Of a stretch of 23,972 bases of DNA, positions 16,157 to 23,150 are shown in pieces (position 1 is the first letter of the stretch; the number at the start of each line of letters is the position of its first letter). The notes beneath the pieces were generated by a model. It searched no databases. It saw only the letters and a list, made by a program, of their open reading frames with translations, and was not told where the DNA came from. The DNA comes from an uncultured Eubacteriales bacterium. Lineage in GTDB: Bacteria > Bacillota > Clostridia > Christensenellales > QALW01. The translations under genes were made by a program, and so were the position numbers. The stretch covers positions 1 through 23,972 of the forward strand of contig URIR01000030.1 in NCBI GenBank assembly GCA_900547955.1, given 5' to 3'.

Positions 16157-18220
16157 TTATTCCAATACCTTGGGCACGGTTATATATTCGCCCGTTTTTG
16201 TCCGAGCGTTTTTAAGCAGCTCTTCCCGCTTATAGGCTTCTCCCGGCTCGTCAGGCCTCATTACGTTTTTTAGGCCGGAAATATTAATCGTCTCCCTGTC
16301 CGCCTCAATTTCAGAAAGGCGGCCCGCCATCTCGATAATATCCATCATATCCCGTTCCAGCGCTTCTTTTTGGTCCGCCGGAATACTAAGCCTCGCCAGC
16401 ATCGCTATATTATCCAAATCCATTTTCACTCCGGCCTTTTTGCGCTCAGCGTCCCTGTCCCCGCACGCAGTCCCCAATTTTAATGCTTCAAGCTGCTCTC
16501 TGTCCACATAGTCAGGCGCGCCCGTCATAACGCATACCGCTTCTTTATTTTTAGGAAAGGCGATAACCTCTCTGAGAGAATCGCATCCCAGCATAAGCAT
16601 TACCAGCCGGTCCAGCCCAAAGGCAAAGCCGCCGTGCGGCGGCGCGCCATATTTAAAAGCATTCACCATAAAGCCAAAGCGCTCTTCTATCTCCTGGTCT
16701 GAAAAGCCCAGCGCCTCAAAAACCAGCTTTTGTATTTGCTGGTCATGTATCCTTATGGAGCCGCTGCCTAATTCCACGCCGTTCAGCACCACGTCGTAGG
16801 ACTGCGCCCGAACCCTTTCAGGAGCGCTTTTCAGATATTTTATATCCTCCGGATAGGGCATGGTAAATGGATGATGAGCTGAAATATATCTCTTTTCCTC
16901 CTGTGAATATTCAAACTGCGGAAAATCGGTAACAATTAAAAATTCATATTTCCCTTTATCCCTTAAGCCCAGCATATCCCCTATTTCCAGTCTCAGTCCG
17001 CCCAGCACCCTTGAGACAGTCGGCTGGCTGTCCGCGCAGAAGAGTATAAAATCTCCCGGCTCCGCCTTTACCCTTAAAGCGACGCCGTCCAACTCCTCTT
17101 TAGACATGAATTTAGTCAGAATAGAATAATATGAGCCGTCAGGCTGGACGCTTATCCAAGCCATTCCCTTAGCTCCCAGGCTTACTGCCCTGCGAGTCAG
17201 CCCCTCTATTTCAGTACGGGTAAAGGCCGCTCCGCCCTTAACGCAGAGCGCACGCACCCGGCCCTTTTGCTCTATTGCCTTCCTAAATACTGAAAAGCCG
17301 CAGCCTTTAGCAATATCGCTCAAATCATATATGGGCATATCAAAACGCAAATCCGGCTTGTCGCTGCCGTAAATATCCATGGCCTCATGCCACGTCATTC
17401 GTTTAAAGGCGGGCAATTCAATATCCAGGCACCTCTTAAACAGATATTTAAACAGCTTTTCCAAATGAAGCAGAATGTCCTCCTGGCTTACAAATGAAAG
17501 CTCCATATCCACCTGGGTAAATTCAGGCTGCCTGTCGGCGCGCAAATCCTCATCCCTAAAGCAGCGCGCTATCTGATAATATTTATCCAGCCCTCCCACC
17601 ATTAAAAGCTGCTTAAAAATCTGCGGGGACTGGGGCAGCGCGTAAAATTCGCCCGGATGCACCCTGCTGGGCACAAGATAATCCCGCGCCCCCTCGGGCG
17701 TAGACTTAGTCAGCATGGGGGTTTCCACCTCTATAAAGCCCTCCTGCTCCAAAAAGCCTCTTACAGCCGACTGCACCCCGCTTCTGAACCGGAGATTGCG
17801 CTGCAATTCCGGCCTGCGGATATCCAAATAGCGGTATTTCAGCCGTAATTCCTCCCGGGCAAGAAAACCGTCCTCCATGGGAAAAGGCAGAGGTGCGCAT
17901 TCGGAAAAAAGCCTTATTCCATCCGCAGCCAGCTCTATAGTTCCGGTTTTTAATTTAGGATTATAGGTCTCCTGGTCTCTTATTCGCATAATTCCGCTTA
18001 CCTGCGCCGCAGACTGGTTTTTTATGCCTTCAGCCAGCCTAAAATCCTCTTCGGAAAGCAAACGGGCGTCAAATACCGTTTGCAGCGTGCCTTCCCGGTC
18101 GCGCAAATCAATAAAGATAATTCCGCCCATATCCCTCTTTGTCTGCACCCAGCCGCACACGGTAACTCTCCTGCCCACCTCGGCCTCGGTCAGCTCTCCG
18201 CAGTAATGCGTCCGTTCCAT
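16157..18220 (-). CDS. aspS/gatC: aspartyl-tRNA synthetase fused to GatC
   Basis: The protein has 687 residues, starting at ATG 18218-18220 (MERTHYCGELTEAEVG) with GGAGG eight bases upstream. Residues 1 to about 580 are a complete bacterial AspRS: an OB-fold anticodon domain, class II motif 2 (CFRDEDLRADRQPEFTQVDME), the bacterial insertion domain and motif 3 (GGFAFGLDRLVML). After a linker of about 20 charged residues, residues 600-687 are a full GatC (MDLDNIAMLARLSIP...LKNVMRPDEP...ITVPKVLE). Asp-tRNA formation and its transamidation are thus joined in one chain. Residue 31 is Met; at this place His marks the non-discriminating Pseudomonas enzyme and Leu the discriminating E. coli one. A GGAG lies five bases before the internal Met600 codon. 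Annotated AspRS-GatC fusions exist but are uncommon. Confidence 0.95.
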   Translation of the reverse strand: MERTHYCGELTEAEVGRRVTVCGWVQTKRDMGGIIFIDLRDREGTLQTVFDARLLSEEDFRLAEGIKNQSAAQVSGIMRIRDQETYNPKLKTGTIELAADGIRLFSECAPLPFPMEDGFLAREELRLKYRYLDIRRPELQRNLRFRSGVQSAVRGFLEQEGFIEVETPMLTKSTPEGARDYLVPSRVHPGEFYALPQSPQIFKQLLMVGGLDKYYQIARCFRDEDLRADRQPEFTQVDMELSFVSQEDILLHLEKLFKYLFKRCLDIELPAFKRMTWHEAMDIYGSDKPDLRFDMPIYDLSDIAKGCGFSVFRKAIEQKGRVRALCVKGGAAFTRTEIEGLTRRAVSLGAKGMAWISVQPDGSYYSILTKFMSKEELDGVALRVKAEPGDFILFCADSQPTVSRVLGGLRLEIGDMLGLRDKGKYEFLIVTDFPQFEYSQEEKRYISAHHPFTMPYPEDIKYLKSAPERVRAQSYDVVLNGVELGSGSIRIHDQQIQKLVFEALGFSDQEIEERFGFMVNAFKYGAPPHGGFAFGLDRLVMLMLGCDSLREVIAFPKNKEAVCVMTGAPDYVDREQLEALKLGTACGDRDAERKKAGVKMDLDNIAMLARLSIPADQKEALERDMMDIIEMAGRLSEIEADRETINISGLKNVMRPDEPGEAYKREELLKNARTKTGEYITVPKVLE

Positions 18221-18264
18221 ATTAACCTCCGTTTCTCCGCCCCGTTCGGACGGCACATAAAAAT

Positions 18265-18563
18265 CAAAAAAGCAGCCTGCGTCCTAAAAGCCTATCCGGC
18301 TTAAGGGACGAAAGACTGCCTGCTTCCGCGGTGCCACCCAAATAAATCATAATTATGATTCTCTCTCCGGCACTAAATAATGCCTGCCGGCTGTAACGTG
18401 CCGGAAACGTCCGCGCCTACTTGCCTTAAAAAGCTTTGGGACGGAGGCTCCAAGTGTTCTTTCTCCAAAAACAGGGCGCGGCGCTTTCAGCAAATTGCTC
18501 CGCTCTCTGAGGCCCTTAAAATTCCGGATACTTTTCTCTTCATAGCCCTTTAGTTATTTTGTT
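18265..18563 (-). promoter_or_regulatory. T-box leader of the aspS::gatC-gatA-gatB operon (GAAC specifier, Asn and possibly Glu)
   Basis: The T-box sequence TGGGTGGCACCGCGGAAGC lies at 18322-18340 on the minus strand. Stem I carries AGAGAG near 18507 and the specifier region GAAAGAACACTTGGAGCC (about 18446-18463). By spacing to TTGGAG the specifier is AAC (18456-18458), that is Asn. GAA (Glu) overlaps it one base upstream (18457-18459). The downstream terminator has stem strands from about 18322 to 18271 and a T-run at 18265-18270. Uncharged tRNA should stabilise the antiterminator. A CAC (His) reading is possible but spaces poorly. Confidence 0.93.
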
Positions 18564-18569
18564 TTATAA

Positions 18570-18598
18570 TTTATATCACAGCCGCGATAAAGTGTCAA
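18570..18598 (-). promoter_or_regulatory. sigma-A promoter of the T-box/aspS operon
   Basis: Minus-strand TTGACA (18593-18598), a 17-base spacer and TATAAA (18570-18575). This is a near-consensus promoter placed just before the T-box leader. Confidence 0.8.
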
Positions 18599-18666
18599 GC
18601 GGTTTCTTTATTATTCTGCTCAATTTTACCTTAGATAATACCCGCTTTAATATGCAGAACATTAAT

Positions 18667-19350
18667 TCAGCTTTGCTCCGCATGCATGGATTTATATATA
18701 GCCTGCATACGCATATCAAGGCCATAAGCGTCCTCTGCGCATCTGTACAGTTCTTCATATAACTCCTCCGAGGGCTGAGTTTCCGATTTATATTTAAGCT
18801 GATGCTCCAGGCTGGCCCAAAAATCCATAGCTATCGTGCGTATCTGCACCTCTACCGGAACATATTCCGTGCTCTCGGCTAAAAATACCGGTACCCGGAC
18901 AACAAGATGCAGACTGCGGTAACCATTGGACTTAGGATTCTTTATATAATCCCGCGTCCGGACAAGGGTTATATCATCCTGCTTTACCAACAGCCGAGCT
19001 ATATGATAGATATCGTCCAGATAATTGCATATTACCCGCACGCCCGCTATGTCGGTCAAATTCTCCCGTATTGATTCCGTGCTGAATTCCAGCTGCTTTT
19101 TTCTCAGCTTTCCCGCTATGCTTTTAGGCGTCTTAAGGCGGTATTCCATATGATGAATGGGATTATGGTCAAATTTAACATGAAATTCATCGTCCAATAT
19201 TTCCAGCTTGGTTCGTATTTCCTTTATAGCCGCTCCGTAAAGCTGACGCATGGTTATAAAATCTATAAACACCTCGGATAATTCGGGCGGTATAGGCCAT
19301 TCGGAATTATTTTCTGAAATATTGGCCTGCATAATCTTATCTATAGTCAT
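18667..19350 (-). CDS. relQ: small alarmone synthetase, RelQ type
   Basis: The protein has 227 residues and only the (p)ppGpp synthetase domain; there is no HD hydrolase, TGS or ACT domain, so it is a small alarmone synthetase. Motifs read in order: EYRLKTPKSIAGKL (69-82), TDIAGVRVICNYLDDIY (99-115), the substrate loop RTRDYIKNPKSNGYRSLHLV (131-150) and EVQIRTIAMDFWASLEH (167-183), whose acidic residues bind Mg and activate the GDP/GTP 3'-OH. RelQ proteins form tetramers and raise (p)ppGpp under cell-wall stress; assignment to RelQ rather than RelP is by overall look. The ATG has GGAGG six bases upstream. It lies upstream of the T-box operon on the same strand, but that operon has its own promoter. 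Confidence 0.88.
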   Translation of the reverse strand: MTIDKIMQANISENNSEWPIPPELSEVFIDFITMRQLYGAAIKEIRTKLEILDDEFHVKFDHNPIHHMEYRLKTPKSIAGKLRKKQLEFSTESIRENLTDIAGVRVICNYLDDIYHIARLLVKQDDITLVRTRDYIKNPKSNGYRSLHLVVRVPVFLAESTEYVPVEVQIRTIAMDFWASLEHQLKYKSETQPSEELYEELYRCAEDAYGLDMRMQAIYKSMHAEQS

Positions 19351-19399
19351 TTCAATCCTCCATAAGCGTTATTCTTAAAAACCTCTCAATTATATTATT

Positions 19400-19428
19400 A
19401 TTCTAGCACATCAATATAACCATATCAA
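19400..19428 (-). promoter_or_regulatory. probable promoter of relQ
   Basis: Minus-strand TTGATA (19423-19428), a 17-base spacer and TAGAAT (19400-19405). A second TATAAT lies just downstream (around 19391). MITE copy 2 ends its left side only 32 bases upstream of the -35 box. Confidence 0.6.
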
Positions 19429-19460
19429 TAACCGCGTATGTATAATATGTTAAAAGCAGC

Positions 19461-19736
19461 TACCCTCAGTTTACAAATAAGACGGTCAAAAGGCATAAAA
19501 TATGCGCCCTGCTGCGCTGCTTTGATTCCATGTACGCTTGGGTACGTTTCTCCCTCAAGCGCGCTTTACCCGACGCAAATTTTACGCATTTTGATTCTGC
19601 GACCTCAAAAAAAGAATTCCTTCATTTTCAAGGCAGACTAAGAAAGCGTACGGGAAAATACGCTGATTGAGGATAATACAGAAAATGAAGAAATTATCCC
19701 ATTTTGAGGCATGTAGTTGCTTGCAAACTGAGGGTA
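19461..19736 (+). mobile_element. MITE-like element, copy 2 (276 bp)
   Basis: The left end is TACCCTCAGTTTACAA and the right end TTGCAAACTGAGGGTA, with one mismatch between the repeats. Internal blocks are shared with copy 1 in the same order and orientation: TGCTTTGATTCCATGTACGC, TTCATTTTCAAGGCAGAC, CTGATTGAGGATAA and GAAAATGAAGAAATTATCCC. The hairpin arms differ from copy 1 at several places, so the copies are old or belong to different subfamilies. It has no coding frame. It sits between the relQ promoter and the terminator of the secreted-protein gene. Confidence 0.85.
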
Positions 19737-19742
19737 ATAAAT

Positions 19743-19781
19743 AATAATAAAAGGGCCGGCGCGGCCGGTCCTTTTATTATT
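19743..19781. terminator. terminator of the secreted-protein gene
   Basis: Two 18-base arms (19743-19760 and 19764-19781; AATAATAAAAGG + GCCGGC and its complement with one G-T pair) around GCG. The AT-rich outer part gives U-rich tails on both strands, and the MITE abuts it. Confidence 0.8.
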
Positions 19782-19807
19782 GCTGCTTTGCACTTATAAA
19801 GGAATGA

Positions 19808-20632
19808 TTACTTTCTCTTTCTGCTTATAACAAGCGCTCCGGCCGAGCAGGCGGCTACCGCCAGATAAGCCAGGGTGCCGAAATCTCCTTCATCGCCGGG
19901 CTTTTCCGGTTCAGGCTCGGATGCCTTTGCAAAATCAGGAATATCCTCGGTGCTGGCTACGATATCGCCAAGCACGAGATGGCTGTCGGCAGAGAAAGCC
20001 ATAGTCATCATATTAATATGATATTCAGCGTCCGCAGCCGCTCCATCAAAATTCTGGCCCTCAGCCGGTTCAAGCGCCCCATCCTCCGACTTGTCAATAA
20101 AGCAGTTTATACCAACAGCCGTATTGGGGATAAGAATCCAGCCGTTAAATTTAGCCGGCACGGTTATTTCGGTGCGCACGCCCTGACGGCTCATGCCCGA
20201 AGCGTCCGCTTCCCTGAAAGTTACGTCCAGATTCTCAGTCATATCCGCGTTATAGGCATACAAATCCTTTACAACAACGTCGCCATTCGGGTTGCCGCCA
20301 GAAACTACAAGATTTATGTTAAACATAAAGACCAACGGCGCATCATTCTTATTCTCCAGCTTAAAGGCAATATATTTGTTGTTCCTGTGTCCCGCCCAGT
20401 TGCCTATATAGCCCGTAGCGATATTAAGGTCAACATAGCCGCCGGTTGCTCCGGCAGTAAATTCAACGCTGCTGCCGTCCTCGGCAACCTCATAATCCAT
20501 ATTTGAACCCTGTATAGCGCCCGAATTGCTGTACGAGCCGCTGGCCGCAGGAAATGCATTCGCTGCCAACGAAGGCATAACCGCTATGCAGAGCGCCAGC
20601 GCAACGGCAAGTATTAATGAAAACTTTTTCAT
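19808..20632 (-). CDS. secreted, C-terminally anchored protein of unknown function
   Basis: The protein has 274 residues. It has a clear signal peptide (MKKFSLILAVALALCIAVMP, likely cleaved after ANA near residue 26). A predominantly beta-looking middle follows (about 30-225: YIAFKLENKNDAPLVFMFNI, ITVPAKFNGWILIP), then a Pro/Glu/Lys-rich linker (SEPEPEKPGDEGD) and a hydrophobic segment (LAYLAVAACSAGALVI) ending in RKRK. This is the layout of a wall- or membrane-anchored exoprotein, but there is no LPxTG; only GDFGT precedes the membrane segment. The ATG has GGAGG upstream. I do not recognise the central domain. A carbohydrate- or surface-binding role is a guess from fold character only. Confidence 0.75.
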   Translation of the reverse strand: MKKFSLILAVALALCIAVMPSLAANAFPAASGSYSNSGAIQGSNMDYEVAEDGSSVEFTAGATGGYVDLNIATGYIGNWAGHRNNKYIAFKLENKNDAPLVFMFNINLVVSGGNPNGDVVVKDLYAYNADMTENLDVTFREADASGMSRQGVRTEITVPAKFNGWILIPNTAVGINCFIDKSEDGALEPAEGQNFDGAAADAEYHINMMTMAFSADSHLVLGDIVASTEDIPDFAKASEPEPEKPGDEGDFGTLAYLAVAACSAGALVISRKRK

Positions 20633-20666
20633 GTCTAATACCTCCTAATTCCTTTTATTTGATTTT

Positions 20667-20696
20667 ATTATAAGCACTTAATGCTATATTATACAA
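20667..20696 (-). promoter_or_regulatory. possible promoter of the secreted-protein gene
   Basis: Minus-strand TTGTAT (20691-20696), an 18-base spacer and TATAAT (20667-20672). Another TATAAT lies at about 20689-20694, so the exact choice is uncertain. Confidence 0.4.
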
Positions 20697-20762
20697 CCAA
20701 CAAAAGTAACTTAAATTAGCACGATATTAACATTCAGCGCATAGCGGACATGCAAAACAAAA

Positions 20763-20791
20763 TTGACAAAATCCAACGGCCGCTATAAAAT
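20763..20791 (+). promoter_or_regulatory. promoter of the PHP-domain gene
   Basis: TTGACA (20763-20768), a 17-base spacer and TAAAAT (20786-20791), 30 bases before the ATG. Confidence 0.7.
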
Positions 20792-20821
20792 GAAACATAT
20801 ATAACTTAAGGAGATAAATTT

Positions 20822-21481
20822 ATGAAACTGGAAATGCACGCGCATACTAATGAGGTAAGCTTCTGCGCGCATGTATCCGCAAAAGATACTGTAAAATTAT
20901 ATAAGGACAACGGCTATGACGGCATTGTAATAACAAATCACTACAGCCGCTATTTCATAGATTTAATGCGTGATTGTTCATTTGACCAATTGATGGATTT
21001 TTATATGAACGGCTATAATCTGGCCAAAGAAGAAGGGGAGAAATTGGGGCTGGCTGTTTTTTTGGGGCTGGAGCTATGCTTTGACGCAACCCTTCCCACA
21101 GATTTTTTAGTATACGGGCTGGACGAAGAATTTTTGCGCACTCATGAATTCCTTAATCAAATGGACCTGGATTCCTTTTTGAGCATACTGCCCGACAGCG
21201 CGCTTATATACCAGGCTCACCCTTTCCGCAATCATATGCATATAATTCCTCCGGGCAAGCTTTTTGGAATTGAAACGCATAACGGAAATCCGCGTCACGA
21301 CTCCCGAAACGACATAGCAAACGCCTGGGCTGATAAATTTGGAATGCATAAAATATCCGGCTCGGATTTTCATCAGCCTGAGGACGCAGGCCGAGGCGGA
21401 TTAATATTAAATCAAACGGCGCATAATAACGGAGAGCTTATCGATATACTGCGTGCCGGCGATTACCGGCTTATCCAATAA
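20822..21481 (+). CDS. PHP-domain metal-dependent phosphoesterase
   Basis: The protein has 219 residues and an ATG start after AAGGAG. The PHP metal motifs can be followed: HAHTNEVS (His6, His8) near the N-terminus, DGIVITNHYSRYF (about 33-45) carrying the second His, FLGLELCF (about 80-87) with the Glu ligand, IYQAHPFRN (about 129-137) and GSDFHQPEDA (about 180-189) near the C-terminus. PHP proteins are trinuclear-metal phosphoesterases that act on histidinol phosphate, nucleoside bisphosphates or similar. The short length and the HxHT plus SDFH pattern fit a stand-alone hydrolase and not a polymerase domain. The substrate is unknown. It is monocistronic and ends at hairpin array C. Confidence 0.8.
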   Translation: MKLEMHAHTNEVSFCAHVSAKDTVKLYKDNGYDGIVITNHYSRYFIDLMRDCSFDQLMDFYMNGYNLAKEEGEKLGLAVFLGLELCFDATLPTDFLVYGLDEEFLRTHEFLNQMDLDSFLSILPDSALIYQAHPFRNHMHIIPPGKLFGIETHNGNPRHDSRNDIANAWADKFGMHKISGSDFHQPEDAGRGGLILNQTAHNNGELIDILRAGDYRLIQ

Positions 21482-21486
21482 ATTAA

Positions 21487-21594
21487 CGGCCCCGCTCGCC
21501 CTAGGGCGAGCGGGGCCGAGTCTGCCTCTCCGCCTTAAAGCAAAGCTTTAAGGCGGAGAGGCAGACTCAGGGCCCGGCCTTCGGCCGGGCCCTG
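21487..21594. repeat. hairpin array C: three abutting perfect hairpins
   Basis: H1 is 21487-21518, 15-bp perfect arms around TA (CGGCCCCGCTCGCCC). H2 is 21519-21567, 23-bp perfect arms around AAA (AGTCTGCCTCTCC to AAAGC). H3 is 21568-21594, 12-bp perfect arms around TTC (CAGGGCCCGGCC). There is not one unpaired base between the hairpins. It lies between the stops of the convergent PHP and methyltransferase genes, and T-rich sequence follows on the + side (21598-21609). It is at least a terminator, but far more elaborate than one needs. Confidence 0.9.
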
Positions 21595-21600
21595 CCCATT

Positions 21601-22338
21601 TTATTTTTTAGCTTTTATTATTAAAAAGCTAGGCTTTATAAACTCTTTTTCCAGCCCCGGAAGAATCTTCAGCGCCTGCGCGTCAGGCAGCGGCTCCCGC
21701 ATTTCTTTCACCATAAAGCCCGCTCCTGCAAGCGCGTTAACTATCTCCGAAACAGTCCGGTGATATTTCTCCACGCCGTCCACGAACCAATGCACAACCC
21801 TTTTCCCGCTTCTCCCGTAATCAGACATTGTATACGAAACATATTCTCCCGCCTGGTTTTCATTATAATGGCCCAGGCCGCCAGCCGTAGCGGTAGCAAT
21901 AGGATGCTCCTGCGAAAACAGCAGCTCGCCCCCGTCGTTGATTAAGCGGTAAATATCCGATACAAACTGCGGAAAGTCCATTATATAATGAAAGGCCAAC
22001 GAGCTGTAAACAAAATCAAATCTTTCATTCAGCTCGGATATGCGAGACATATCCATATGCATAAACCTAACGCCCGCCGGATTATCCCCAGAGGCCGCCT
22101 CCCTTAGCATGCGCTCGGAAATATCCACGCCTACCGCGCGGCTTGCCCCGCGTTTTATAAAATCCCGGCAGTTATCTCCATAACCGCAGCCTAAATCCAG
22201 CACCGCTTTTCCATGCAGTTCAGGCAGCATGGCCCTCATAGCCGGCTGCTCCAACAATTCGTTATAATTAACACCGCTCCTTCTTAGTTCCATATAGCCG
22301 TTAAAAAATACCGAATCGTCAAATATATTGCGCGCCAA
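21601..22338 (-). CDS. class I SAM-dependent methyltransferase
   Basis: The protein has 245 residues. It starts at TTG 22336-22338, with GGGAGGGAG just upstream and overlapping the end of the isomerase gene. SAM motif I is AVLDLGCGYGDN near residues 44-55, with the acidic strand-2 end at GVDIS (about 69-73). Further motifs are FDFVYSSLAFHYI (about 106-118) and the post-II LLFSQEHP (about 139-146). The family methylates small molecules, lipids or other substrates, and nothing here fixes which. It is the last gene of the yfbR/isomerase/methyltransferase operon, two bases after the preceding stop, so it is translationally coupled. Confidence 0.88.
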   Translation of the reverse strand: MARNIFDDSVFFNGYMELRRSGVNYNELLEQPAMRAMLPELHGKAVLDLGCGYGDNCRDFIKRGASRAVGVDISERMLREAASGDNPAGVRFMHMDMSRISELNERFDFVYSSLAFHYIMDFPQFVSDIYRLINDGGELLFSQEHPIATATAGGLGHYNENQAGEYVSYTMSDYGRSGKRVVHWFVDGVEKYHRTVSEIVNALAGAGFMVKEMREPLPDAQALKILPGLEKEFIKPSFLIIKAKK

Positions 22339-22340
22339 GC

Positions 22341-23135
22341 TTATCTCCCTCCCAGCATATTAATCAGCCGCCTGTAGCACGTTTCCAATTCCTCCAGCCT
22401 CTCATAGCATTTATTATATACCTCAATAATAACTGGTCCCTGATACTCGATATCCGCCAGCCTGTCAAAAAAACTGTCAAAATCGAACTCTCCCTTTAAA
22501 GGCATATACAGCATGCCCTCATGGTCGTAATCGCATATATGCACGTTGCTGAGTCGTTTCCCCATAAGCTGGAGATATGCCATATAATCCTCCCCCGACT
22601 GCATAGCCTGCTTAATATCTAGTGTCGTATAAACCGGGCAAGAGCAATTCCGCGCCAAGCGCGTTATAAAATCCGGATGGTTGTAATGGGCCCAATGCAC
22701 GTTTTCCCAGGTCAGCCTTACCCCCCTGCGCAGGCAGAGCTCGCTTAAAAATGCGGTACGCTCGCCATAAAACTTATAATCGGTATTATATTTCATATAT
22801 TTTATAATTCCCGGCCCATGCATAACATAATTTTTAGCCCCCAGGCCCTGAGCTATCTCCAAAACGCTCTCAAAAATAGCCAGAGCGTCGTCAAACTGCC
22901 TGCCTGAAGAAAAAAGCTGCGCTTCAAAATGAGTATTAAGAGTATGTACCGAGCTGACCGGCACTCCGGAAGAATTTTGCGCGCTTAGAAGCTTCCCCAA
23001 AAATTCTGTTTTATATTCGCTGTGAGACGAAAGAAAAACCTCCGCGCAGGAGGCGCCCATATCGCCTATCCACTTCAGGGCGTCCTCCGTATTAAGCCGC
23101 CCGTGCAGAGAAGCGGTTGAAATTCCAAGCTGCAT
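22341..23135 (-). CDS. sugar phosphate isomerase/epimerase family TIM-barrel protein
   Basis: The protein has 264 residues, an ATG start and a GGAGAGG ribosome site. It has the AP-endonuclease-2-like TIM barrel: MQLGISTASLHGRLNTEDAL at the N-terminus, VSSVHTLN, NYVMHGPG (about 103-110), LTWENVHWAHYNHP (about 139-152), TLDIKQAM (about 170-177), NVHICDYDHEG (about 197-207) and VIIEVYN (about 234-240). The Glu, Asp, His and Glu in these strands are the usual divalent-metal ligands. Members isomerise or epimerise sugars, inosose or related compounds; the exact reaction cannot be read. It sits 15 bases after yfbR. Confidence 0.85.
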   Translation of the reverse strand: MQLGISTASLHGRLNTEDALKWIGDMGASCAEVFLSSHSEYKTEFLGKLLSAQNSSGVPVSSVHTLNTHFEAQLFSSGRQFDDALAIFESVLEIAQGLGAKNYVMHGPGIIKYMKYNTDYKFYGERTAFLSELCLRRGVRLTWENVHWAHYNHPDFITRLARNCSCPVYTTLDIKQAMQSGEDYMAYLQLMGKRLSNVHICDYDHEGMLYMPLKGEFDFDSFFDRLADIEYQGPVIIEVYNKCYERLEELETCYRRLINMLGGR

Positions 23136-23150
23136 ATGTCCTCTCCTTTC

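Noticed and set aside
18456..18458. T-box specifier as Asp (GAC)
   Set aside because: No GAC lies in the specifier region; AAC fits the spacing to TTGGAG best.
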